Shown piece after piece: positions 1-6,575 of a DNA stretch of 64,000 nucleotides. The stretch's first letter is position 1. Each line of letters starts with the position of its first letter. The notes beneath the pieces were generated by a model that saw only the letters and a list, made by a program, of their open reading frames with translations, searched no databases and had not been told where the DNA came from. The position numbers and the translations under genes are program-made. This DNA comes from Streptomyces graminofaciens (GTDB lineage Bacteria > Actinomycetota > Actinomycetes > Streptomycetales > Streptomycetaceae). The DNA lies in NCBI RefSeq assembly GCF_030294945.1, contig NZ_AP018448.1, positions 8,528,501-8,592,500 on the forward strand. The letters run 5' to 3'.

Positions 1-447
1 GAGCTGGAGTCCAAGGACCAGTTCGAGGACGTCATGCCCGAGGACCTGGTCAAGTTCGGCATGATCCCCGAGTTCATCGGCCGTCTCCCGGTCATCACCT
101 CGGTGCACAACCTGGACCGGGAAGCCCTCCTCCAGATCCTCGTCGAGCCGCGCAACGCGCTGATGAAGCAGTACCAGCGCCTCTTCGAACTCGACGGTGT
201 GGAGCTGGACTTCGAGCGCGAGGCCCTGGAGGCCATCGCCGACCAGGCCATCCTCCGCCAGACCGGCGCCCGCGGCCTGCGCGCCATCATGGAAGAGGTC
301 CTGATGTCGGTGATGTACGAGGTCCCGTCCCGCAAGGACGTGGCCCGAGTCGTCATCACGGCGGACGTCGTCCACTCGAACGTGAACCCGACCCTGATCC
401 CCCGCGACGCGCGCGGGCGGGGGCCGGGGGAGCAGAAGACGGCGTAA
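1..447 (+). CDS. clpX: ATP-dependent Clp protease ATP-binding subunit ClpX (3' part)
   Basis: The reading frame is open from base 1, so this is the C-terminal 148 residues of a gene that starts before the window. ClpX is the AAA+ unfoldase that recognises substrates and feeds them to ClpP. Visible here are the sensor-2 and small C-terminal domain, including the [13 protein letters not shown] stretch, LTREA-type helix (here [10 protein letters not shown]) and the [16 protein letters not shown] arginine-bearing segment typical of ClpX. The tail after VNPTLIP is short and charged. The N-terminal zinc-binding domain and Walker motifs lie outside the window. A strong intrinsic terminator follows 16 bases after the stop. 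Identity is confident from the conserved small domain. Confidence 0.95.
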   Translation, partial: ELESKDQFEDVMPEDLVKFGMIPEFIGRLPVITSVHNLDREALLQILVEPRNALMKQYQRLFELDGVELDFEREALEAIADQAILRQTGARGLRAIMEEVLMSVMYEVPSRKDVARVVITADVVHSNVNPTLIPRDARGRGPGEQKTA

Positions 448-463
448 CCCGAGGAACACAGAA

Positions 464-492
464 GGGCCCCTGCCAACCGGCAGGGGCCCTTT
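464..492 (+). terminator. intrinsic terminator after clpX
   Basis: Perfect 11-bp stem (464-474 with 479-489), loop of four bases, then TTT. It closes the clpX transcript and marks the left edge of the accessory region. Confidence 0.85.
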
Positions 493-511
493 GCTGTTTG
501 CCGAGGTCTCA

Positions 512-985
512 GAGGGCGGTATGAGAGTGCATGGGGGTTTTGTCGTCACCTGAACGTGTGGCGGTGCGGCATCCTGGCCGGTCGGCGGCCATGGGCATGT
601 TGGGCTGGTCGCCGTGAGCGAGCGCAAGCCCTACAAGACCGACGTGAGCGACGAGCAGTGGGCGCTGGTCGAGCCTGTGATCGCCGCGTGGAAGGCCGCG
701 CTCCCTCGGTCAGCGGCCATCAGGGCCGGTACGAGATGCGGGCGATCGTCAACGCGCTCCGCTGCGTGCGCGGCAGGTGTGCGAGGCGATGGACGTGGCG
801 GTCGCGCCCAACAACATCAACAACGTCCGCCTCAAGCTCAAGCGGCTGGCCGGCCGCGGGATCCTGACCGAGACCGAGCCAGGCTTGTTCCCCCAGCCTT
901 GGCCGTAGTCGACCGACGTCGCTACGACCCGCCCGCTTGTCCCGCACGAAACGAAGAATCGCGCATCAGGTCTCATACCGCCCTC
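512..985 (+). mobile_element. internally deleted IS5-type mini-element with intact ends
   Basis: The left end gagggcggtatgaga (512-526) is the exact reverse complement of the right end (971-985). The trinucleotide TCA flanks both ends (509-511 and 986-988) and fits a target duplication. A 3-bp TNA duplication with ends starting GAG is what I recall for the IS1031 branch of the IS5 family. Inside, the start of an IS5-type transposase (614 onward) is joined directly at about 758 to the end of the passenger gene found in the larger copy at 2411-3721. The element is 474 bp and encodes no complete protein, so it could only move with transposase supplied in trans. Confidence 0.75.
614..908 (+). pseudogene. 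transposase N-terminus fused to passenger-protein C-terminus (remnant)
   Basis: GTG at 614 begins MSERKPYKTDVSDEQWALVEP, the usual start of IS5-family transposases. Compared with the copy at 2411, one base is missing near 704 (gccgcgct versus gccgcgcat), so the reading frame breaks after AAWKAAL. At about 758 the sequence jumps to the last 150 bases of the passenger gene, ending in frame at the TAG at 906-908. Both an internal deletion and a frameshift make this non-functional. Confidence 0.75.
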
Positions 986-988
986 TCA
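758..988 (+). repeat. 231-bp direct repeat, copy 1
   Basis: Matches 3494-3724 at a constant offset of 2736 bases with a single mismatch (cgagccagg versus cgagtcagg). It contains the passenger 3' end and the right inverted repeat of the IS. The near-identity means the two copies are recent or have been kept alike by recombination. Confidence 0.9.
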
Positions 989-1090
989 TGAGTCCCATCT
1001 GACCCTCTGCCAACACATTCCGCATCTCGGGGGAACCTCACATCGAATGGGCCGGGACACCCGCAGATGCCCTGGCCCCGAACCTTCTGC

Positions 1091-1867
1091 TTACATACCC
1101 GTTTTCGCCTTCATGGTCCCGTCACCACGTTCGTAGATGTGGATCCACGGGTACCGGTGGATCGCCCCGAGGTCGATGTGGAGCTGAGAGTACTGGAAGT
1201 CGCCCCTGCGCCAGGTCCGCAAGCCCCCGTGACTGTCCCCTTTCCACTTGTAATACTCCGGACCCTTCGACCCGCTCCGGTCCAGTCCCTCCCACGACCA
1301 GCCCAGCACCGCCGCCCAGTCGTAGACCTTGTGGTTGACGTTCGGTGTCCCGTAGGACGTGACCCGCTTGCCGTTGAAGCAGAACCGCTCGTTGACCTGG
1401 AAGTACGCGAACTTCCTTTTGTCGGCGGCCCACAGCCAGTACGTCGTTCCCCGGCTCTTGCACCCTGTAGCCGCCAGAGCCGTCGTCGTCGACGTCGACT
1501 TCGCCGGTCCGGCGGACGCGAAATTCTCGACCGTCGTGGTGGTCGTCATCGTCTCCGCCTCCGCGTCGACGGTCGTTTCCTCGGTCGTGGACCCCACTGG
1601 GTACCCGATCCAGTAACCCGACGACAGCAGCTCGTCCGTGTCGTGCTCACTGAGCTGATCGTTCTTCGCCGCCGCCAGGAAGATGCTTGATTCCTTGTGC
1701 TGAGCAGCCTCCTCACGCGTGAGGGGAGTCGGCTCGTGGGCGTCGAGGTGACGGCGATACGCCTGTTCCGGAGTTTCCGAGTCAGCCGGAGCGGCAGCCG
1801 CCGTCAGACTGGCCCCGACGGCCATGACCACGGCCGTGACCAGCGTCGAACGTAAACGTATAAGCAT
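1091..1867 (-). CDS. secreted protein of unknown function
   Basis: A 258-residue protein on the minus strand. I chose the ATG at 1865-1867 rather than the farther upstream start because a GGAGG lies about seven bases before it and the sequence then opens with a classic signal peptide (MLIRLRSTLVTAVVMAVGAS, followed by AAAA). The mature part has a charged region with EEAAQHKESS, a Thr-rich stretch (TTTTT, STSTTT) and a C-terminal domain rich in Trp, Tyr and His with two cysteines (ATGCKSRG and RFCFNG) that could form a disulphide. I do not recognise a family. It is most likely a small exported protein; the gene sits alone inside the mobile-element region, so horizontal arrival is plausible but not shown. 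Confidence 0.75.
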   Translation of the reverse strand: MLIRLRSTLVTAVVMAVGASLTAAAAPADSETPEQAYRRHLDAHEPTPLTREEAAQHKESSIFLAAAKNDQLSEHDTDELLSSGYWIGYPVGSTTEETTVDAEAETMTTTTTVENFASAGPAKSTSTTTALAATGCKSRGTTYWLWAADKRKFAYFQVNERFCFNGKRVTSYGTPNVNHKVYDWAAVLGWSWEGLDRSGSKGPEYYKWKGDSHGGLRTWRRGDFQYSQLHIDLGAIHRYPWIHIYERGDGTMKAKTGM

Positions 1868-2009
1868 CAAAAATCCTCCGTGAATCGAACAAGTGTCGCG
1901 TACCACGGGAGAACTTAGGGGCCCGTGTGAACGTCCAGCCAGAGATCTGAGGGACATCTGAGGTTTTCCTGCAAAACCCCCGCCGGCGGGGGCTCCTCAC
2001 ATCACGGGG

Positions 2010-2410
2010 TCACGCGGTCGGCACGACGAACGGCCCCACGGCCTCGTGATGGTCGCTGCCGTCGCACGGTTCGTCGCAGTTGCAGGGGCACTTGCAGTCG
2101 TCCACGGGGCGGAACCAGTAGTCCTCTTCCCCGATGACAAAGCTCGGGATGGGCTCGCCCCGTTCGCAGAGCTCCAGCAGCTCCAGCGCCTGGCGGTACA
2201 CCTTGCCTCGCTCGCACTCGCGCAGACGGTCGGGGTCCAGGGACACGCTGACCGCCTCACGGTGCTGGTCGTTCAGGTCTCCCATCACGGACTCCACATC
2301 CCAGCCCAGCCACTCCAGGGCATCGGCCAGCGTGGCTATGCACTCCACCCGGTGCTCAGGTTCGCGTCCGGGCTTGTTCGAGCCCACGTGGTAGTGGTCG
2401 TCATTGAGGA
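2010..2410 (-). pseudogene. 5'-truncated gene of unknown function, cut at the IS junction
   Basis: The minus-strand frame ends at 2010 and stays open to about 2410, where IS sequence begins. The visible 130 or so residues include the acidic helix ATLADALEWLGWDVESVMGD, a conserved-looking GEEDYWFRPVDD and the cysteine cluster CKCPCNCDEPC near the end, which could bind metal. No good ATG with a ribosome site is seen; a GTG at about 2388 is possible but has no clear Shine-Dalgarno. Either the IS removed the original start or this is a small intact gene with a weak start. Function is unknown. Confidence 0.45.
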
Positions 2411-3226
2411 TCAGTGGGCGCTGGTCGAGCCTGTGATCGCCGCGTGGAAGGCCGCGCATCCCTCGGTCAGCGGCCATCTGGGCCGGTACGCGATGCGGGA
2501 GGTCGTCAACGCGCTGCTCTACCAGGGCCGGACTGGTTGCCAGTGGGAGCTGCTCCCGCACGACTTTCCGCCGCCCGGCGCGGTGAAGTACTACTTCTAC
2601 ACCTGGCGTGACGACGGCGTCGACCAGACCATTCACGACCTGCTGCGCTGGCAGGTGCGGGAAATGGCGCGCCGGAAGGCGGATCCGAGCCTGGTGGTGC
2701 TCGACACCCAGAGCGTGCACGCGGCGGCTGGGGTGCCCGCTGAGTCGACGGGGCGTGATGCGGCAAAAAAGGTACCGGGCCGCAAGCGCGGCCTGGCCGT
2801 TGACGTTCTGGGGCTGGTGATCGCGGTGATCGCGGTGATCGCGGTGATCGCGGTGGTCGTGGCGGCCGCGTCGGCGCACGAGAACGCCGTCGGCATCGCG
2901 CTGCTGGACAAGGTCGCCGCCGACACCGACACCGTGCGGAAGGTCCTGGTCGACCAGGGCTTCAAGAAGCCGTCGTCGCGCACGGTCAGAAGGTGGGCAT
3001 CGAGGTCGAGGTCGTGGAGCGCAACCCCGCGCGGACCGGGTTCGTTCCCCAGGCCAAGCGGTGGGTCGTGGAACGCGCCTATGGGATCTTGATGCTGCAC
3101 CGCAGGCTGGTGCGCGACTACGAGCATCTGCCCCGCAGTTCGGAGTCGCGGGTGTACTGGGCGATGACCGCGGTGATACTGCGCCGGCTGACCTCGGCGA
3201 CCGTGCCCGCCTGGCGCACCGCATGA
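2411..3226 (+). pseudogene. IS5-family transposase, truncated and frameshifted
   Basis: Recognisable IS5 features include GRTGCQWELLPHDFPP, the first catalytic Asp in SLVVLDTQSV, KKVPGRKRGLAVD, and a C-terminal GFVPQAKRWVVERAYGIL containing the catalytic Glu of the DDE triad. The N-terminal 14 residues are absent. The frame is lost near 2968 (aagaagccgtcg where aagaaggccgtcg is expected): upstream codons are in phase with 2412, downstream ones with 2993. A 9-bp unit repeated four times at 2817-2852 inserts extra IAV triplets after VLGLV. The stop at 3224-3226 overlaps the passenger ATG. Confidence 0.8.
2817..2852 (+). repeat. four tandem copies of gtgatcgcg inside the transposase
   Basis: Four exact 9-bp units encode VIA repeated; other members of the family that I recall have a single unit here. 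Units in multiples of three keep the frame, and slippage is the likely origin. Confidence 0.85.
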
Positions 3227-3644
3227 CCGGCGGGGAGCTGACCCTCGGCGCGGTGCTGGCACGGCTGGAGGAGCGGGAACGCGAGATCACCGCGCAGGCC
3301 GAGACCACGCGGGAACAGATCACGCAGCTGACCACACAGCTCGACGAACTCGTCCGGGCCGCCGAAGAAGTCCGGATCACCCGCAAGACACTGCTGGAGC
3401 TGCCCGACCGCAACCGCCCGCGCCGCCGGCACCGAAACTGCCAGACCATCCGGCCTACCAGCAGATCATGGCGGTGTTCACCGCGGCCGACCATCCGCTG
3501 CGTGCGCGGCAGGTGTGCGAGGCGATGGACGTGGCGGTCGCGCCCAACAACATCAACAACGTCCGCCTCAAGCTCAAGCGGCTGGCCGGCCGCGGGATCC
3601 TGACCGAGACCGAGTCAGGCTTGTTCCCCCAGCCTTGGCCGTAG
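3223..3644 (+). pseudogene. IS passenger protein (coiled coil plus winged-helix-like), frameshifted
   Basis: ATG at 3223 overlaps the transposase stop. The first part, MTGGELTLGAVLARLEERER then an alternating Q/E/T helix, is a coiled coil of about 55 residues. The C-terminal part, read in another phase and ending at TAG 3642-3644, is LPDHPAYQQIMAVFTAADHP followed by RARQVCEAMDV and NNVRLKLKRLAGRGILTE, which looks like a winged-helix DNA-binding domain. One base is missing near 3406-3410, between the LLELPD and PQPPAP segments. In related Streptomyces elements I recall a single intact ORF here; its job in transposition is not known to me. Confidence 0.65.
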
Positions 3645-3724
3645 TCGACCGACGTCGCTACGACCCGCCCGCTTGTCCCGCACGAAACGAAGAATCGCGC
3701 ATCAGGTCTCATACCGCCCTCTCA
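3494..3724 (+). repeat. 231-bp direct repeat, copy 2
   Basis: Second copy of the segment at 758-988 with one mismatch. Recombination between the two direct copies would delete the secreted-protein gene and the truncated gene between them. Confidence 0.9.
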
Positions 3725-3755
3725 CACCTCGACGGCTGTTGTCACCGGTCGGACG

Positions 3756-4709
3756 TCACGCCTTGACGCGCACCTCGTCGCGGAACTTCGCGGTGATGTC
3801 CGCGGCGGTCGCCTGGTCGGTCGGCTTCTCGGCGACGATGCTTGCGAGGTCCATCGGCATCACGATGCCCAGCGTGCTGTAGTCGCCCCACGCGCAGTAG
3901 GAGACGTTCATCTCGCTAGGGCCGTCGCCGGACGCGCCGTCGGTGGGCTCGATCTTGGCGTCCTGGCACTTGAGGACCGCGCCCTCGGCGTTGTCGTAGG
4001 ACTTCGGCTCACCGATCATGGTGACCTTCACGTCGTCGTCGCTTTTCCCGGACTCGGACTTCATGTGAGCCAGGAAGGCGTCGACGACCTTCTCAGGGTC
4101 CTCGATCTCGCCGTAGACCCCGCCGAACTTGATCATCTTCTGCGACAGGGGATTGTCCTTGTTGCCGGACATGTAGCCGGCGGAGACATCCGTGGGGTCC
4201 TTGACTCCCCACTTCTTCGCGTCCTTGATGTCGTCCGACGTCATGGTGTCGTCGGCGCTGCTGTCCTTCTTGTACTCGGTGAGCACCGTCGCGGGCGTCG
4301 TCAGCTTGTGGGCGCCGTCGTCCGCGATGTCCGCGCCGCCGATGACGAAGTACGCGCCGACCGCGATCGCGGCCACGACCGCCACCGAGCCGAGGATGAT
4401 GCCGAGCTTCTTCTTGCCACCGGGCGCCGGCGGCTGCGGGGCGCCGTAGGGCGGCTGCTGACCGTACGGGGGCTGCTGGCCGTAGCCGGGCTGGCCGTAG
4501 GGCTGCGTCTGGGGCGGGACGCCCTGGGGGGCCTGGGGCGCCTGCTGGGGGTAGCCGTAGCCGGGCTGCTGTGGGGGCGCCTGCTGCGGGTAGCCGTAGC
4601 CGGGCTGGGGGGCGGCCTGCGGCGGCTGCTGGCCGTAGGGGCCCGGCTGACCGTACGGTCCGGGCTGCTGGGGCTGCCCGCCGTACGGGCCCGGCTGGTT
4701 GTAGCTCAT
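3756..4709 (-). CDS. membrane protein with Pro/Gly/Gln/Tyr-rich cytoplasmic tail
   Basis: 317 residues from the ATG at 4707-4709, chosen over upstream in-frame codons because GGAGGGG lies about ten bases before it. Residues 1-100 are low complexity with repeats of PYGQ, GYGYPQQAP and QQPPYG. A KKK precedes one membrane helix (about residues 103-122, LGIILGSVAVVAAIAVGAYFV). The rest is an exported acidic domain with two cysteines (LKCQD and SYCAW). This layout is common among actinobacterial envelope proteins, often annotated as DUF-containing lipoprotein-like or sensor-like proteins. I cannot name a function. Confidence 0.8.
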   Translation of the reverse strand: MSYNQPGPYGGQPQQPGPYGQPGPYGQQPPQAAPQPGYGYPQQAPPQQPGYGYPQQAPQAPQGVPPQTQPYGQPGYGQQPPYGQQPPYGAPQPPAPGGKKKLGIILGSVAVVAAIAVGAYFVIGGADIADDGAHKLTTPATVLTEYKKDSSADDTMTSDDIKDAKKWGVKDPTDVSAGYMSGNKDNPLSQKMIKFGGVYGEIEDPEKVVDAFLAHMKSESGKSDDDVKVTMIGEPKSYDNAEGAVLKCQDAKIEPTDGASGDGPSEMNVSYCAWGDYSTLGIVMPMDLASIVAEKPTDQATAADITAKFRDEVRVKA

Positions 4710-4931
4710 TTCTGGGTTCCCCTCCAGATGCTTATGCGTTCCCGACATCCTGACGTACGGATCGCTCATGCGAAGCACCGGGGGCGCCACCGTTACCAAC
4801 TGCTCTGGTTTCACCACACGTCTGTGACAGGTGTGTCCTTCACCGTGACCTGATCCGCAGGTGCGGCGTTAGGCAGAACGTGGTCGTACCTTCATGCGGG
4901 TGTGGGGCTTGCGTACGAGGAGGGGTGGGCA

Positions 4932-6575
4932 GTGGACGAGACGGGTGGGGCCGCTCGGCTGCGGGTTCTGACCGCGGTCGTTCCCGTCTGGCTGAACCGT
5001 GCGGAGCATGAGCGGGCGCACGAGGCCTGCCACGCTTCGGCGTTGCTGTGGAACCGGACGGTCTCCTGGGTCCGTGAGGAGTGGACGGCGGGTCGGTCTC
5101 CTGGCCGGGAAGACATCCGGCGTCACGTCACCTCGCTGCCGGGCGAAGTGCGTCCAGTGCACGCCCACACCGCGCAGGCCGTTGCCTACGATCTGGCGGA
5201 TGCCATCGCCCTGGCGCGGACGAACAAAGCGCAGGGGATCAGCGGCGTGAAGTTCCCGTGGCGAGAGAAGAGCTACAGGCCCCTTGTGTTCACCGCCCGT
5301 TTCGGCTGGAAGGTCAAGGATCACGCTCGTCTGGTTCTGTCGTTGGGGAAGTCTCGCGAACGGATTGTGTTGCCAGTGCCGGAGTTCGCTGACAGGTTCG
5401 GTCTGGTGGTCACACCGGACCGTTGGGGCGAGATGAAACTGTGCTGGGGCAGCTCGGCTCGCAGATGGGCGCTTCACATCTCCTATCGCTCCCTTGATGA
5501 CAGCCTGCCCAGCGCTTCGGGCCCCGCAGCGGGAGATCAACCCGGCGAGACACAACAAGTGGTGACCATCGCGGTGGACGAAGGCATCATCAACCCCATG
5601 ACATTGGCCACCGTCGCCCCGGACGGCGGCTACGAAGCTCTCGTCCTCAACGGGCGTAGCGCTCGCGCGGTCAAGCAGGCGCGCAACAAGGGCATGGCTC
5701 AGGTGCAGTCCAAGATGTCCCGCTGTCGCGTTGGCTCGCGTCGGCACCGCAAGTTGGCAGAGGCGAGGAAGAAACTCAAGGCGAAGACCGACCGTCGACT
5801 ACGCGACTTCAACCACCAGGTCACCGCAAAGGCCAACCGGTTCATCCGCGAGGTGGTGGCGGCACACCAGCAAGAGGCTCCCGAAGGCGTCCAGGTGGTG
5901 GCGCGGCTGGTCGTGGGCGATGTCCGTGGAATCGAAAAGAACACGGAGAAGCGACGCCGTGCCTCCCGTTCAACCAGGCAGCAGCTTTCGCAGTGGGAGC
6001 GCGGAGTCCAAGAGCGCCAACTCATCTACAAAACCGGGCTGCCGATCCAACACATCAGCGAAGCGAACTCCTCACAGACCTGCCCTTACTGCCTAAGCCG
6101 CCGCAAGGTGCGTGGGCGTACGTACGTCTGCGTGAACACGAGCTGTGCCCTGGTTCTACACAGGGACGCGGTGGGCGGGGTGAACATCCACACCCTCGCC
6201 GTCAACGACGGGACCTTCGTCCCGGTCTCACCCGGCACCAAGATGCGGGTGAAGTATCTACGGGCCCAACCCGGCTGGTCATCCGACCAACGGGAACGCC
6301 ATGGCTTCCACCAGCAGGCACAGGTGCGTGCTGGTGCGGGGCGGAGGCGTGAAGCACGTAGTAGTGCCCGGAACCGGGCCATCGGCGCCGATGCTCCAAT
6401 CGATGCTGATGATGCTGCCGCTCTCTTCAAGGGGAGCGCTGTGATCCACGACGGCGGAGCCGCTACCTCATCCGGTACCGGCCGGGCTCTTGCCCACACT
6501 GCCCGAAAGGCAACAGAAGGCAGGAACTCCGGCGTTTTCGCCGGGGAGGTTCGCACCTCTAAACTGACCCCGTGA
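4932..6575 (+). CDS. TnpB-like IS200/IS605 accessory protein (RNA-guided nuclease family)
   Basis: 547 residues from GTG 4932, selected because GAGGAGGGG sits six bases upstream. The C-terminal half has the TnpB plan: RuvC-I Asp in AVDEGI (about residue 216), a long basic helix region, a RuvC-II position [11 protein letters not shown] (about 329), the zinc ribbon CPYC...C....C (about 383-404) and RuvC-III Asp in [11 protein letters not shown]. In canonical TnpB the RuvC-II residue is Glu (VEDL); here that position is Gly followed by Asp. No TnpA is adjacent. After the ribbon the protein runs on for about 130 residues of Arg/Ala-rich sequence, and the TGA at 6573-6575 overlaps the valS GTG. 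The 3' part probably doubles as guide-RNA or element-end sequence. Confidence 0.75.
   Translation: MDETGGAARLRVLTAVVPVWLNRAEHERAHEACHASALLWNRTVSWVREEWTAGRSPGREDIRRHVTSLPGEVRPVHAHTAQAVAYDLADAIALARTNKAQGISGVKFPWREKSYRPLVFTARFGWKVKDHARLVLSLGKSRERIVLPVPEFADRFGLVVTPDRWGEMKLCWGSSARRWALHISYRSLDDSLPSASGPAAGDQPGETQQVVTIAVDEGIINPMTLATVAPDGGYEALVLNGRSARAVKQARNKGMAQVQSKMSRCRVGSRRHRKLAEARKKLKAKTDRRLRDFNHQVTAKANRFIREVVAAHQQEAPEGVQVVARLVVGDVRGIEKNTEKRRRASRSTRQQLSQWERGVQERQLIYKTGLPIQHISEANSSQTCPYCLSRRKVRGRTYVCVNTSCALVLHRDAVGGVNIHTLAVNDGTFVPVSPGTKMRVKYLRAQPGWSSDQRERHGFHQQAQVRAGAGRRREARSSARNRAIGADAPIDADDAAALFKGSAVIHDGGAATSSGTGRALAHTARKATEGRNSGVFAGEVRTSKLTP
6366..6559 (+). ncRNA. candidate guide-RNA (omega RNA)/right-end region of the TnpB element
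   Basis: Four compact inverted repeats cluster at the 3' end of the tnpB-like gene: gcccgg-aa-ccgggc at 6366-6379, the self-complementary atcggcgccgat at 6381-6392, ccggcg-tttt-cgccgg at 6529-6544 and gaggt-tcgc-acctc at 6546-6559. In TnpB systems the guide RNA overlaps the tnpB 3' end and stops at the element's right end. Position and structure fit, but the exact boundaries and target end cannot be set from one copy. Confidence 0.3.
6560..6565 (+). promoter_or_regulatory. -10 element of leaderless valS promoter
   Basis: TAAACT ends six bases before the valS GTG, the spacing that places transcription start at or next to the start codon. No Shine-Dalgarno is present before the GTG. Confidence 0.6.

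Larger units (their letters stand above)
2411..3721 (+). mobile_element. IS5-family element, left end missing, with passenger gene
   Basis: Starts abruptly at DQWALVEP (about residue 15 of the usual transposase) with no left inverted repeat, and ends at 3707-3721 with the same 15-bp right end as the mini-element at 512-985. It carries a transposase followed, with an ATGA overlap, by a second protein. Both genes are frameshifted, so this copy is dead as it stands. The left truncation also removed the start of the gene read from the other strand. Confidence 0.75.

Noticed and set aside
1067..1690. Plus-strand frame opposite the secreted-protein gene
   Set aside because: The minus-strand reading has a signal peptide and a ribosome site; the plus frame has neither and is Arg/Val/Pro-rich antisense sequence.
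2817..2852. Short regular repeats as a possible CRISPR
   Set aside because: Nine-base units with no spacers; the same holds for 53687-53722. No CRISPR array or cas gene is in the window.
2046..3092. A long plus-strand frame running through the truncated orphan gene into the transposase
   Set aside because: The first 360 bases are antisense to the minus-strand orphan gene and unrelated to transposases. Only the part after 2411 is real, as a pseudogene.
6440..6571. A T-box riboswitch before valS
   Set aside because: The gene appears leaderless, with its -10 six bases before the GTG, and no T-box consensus was seen.
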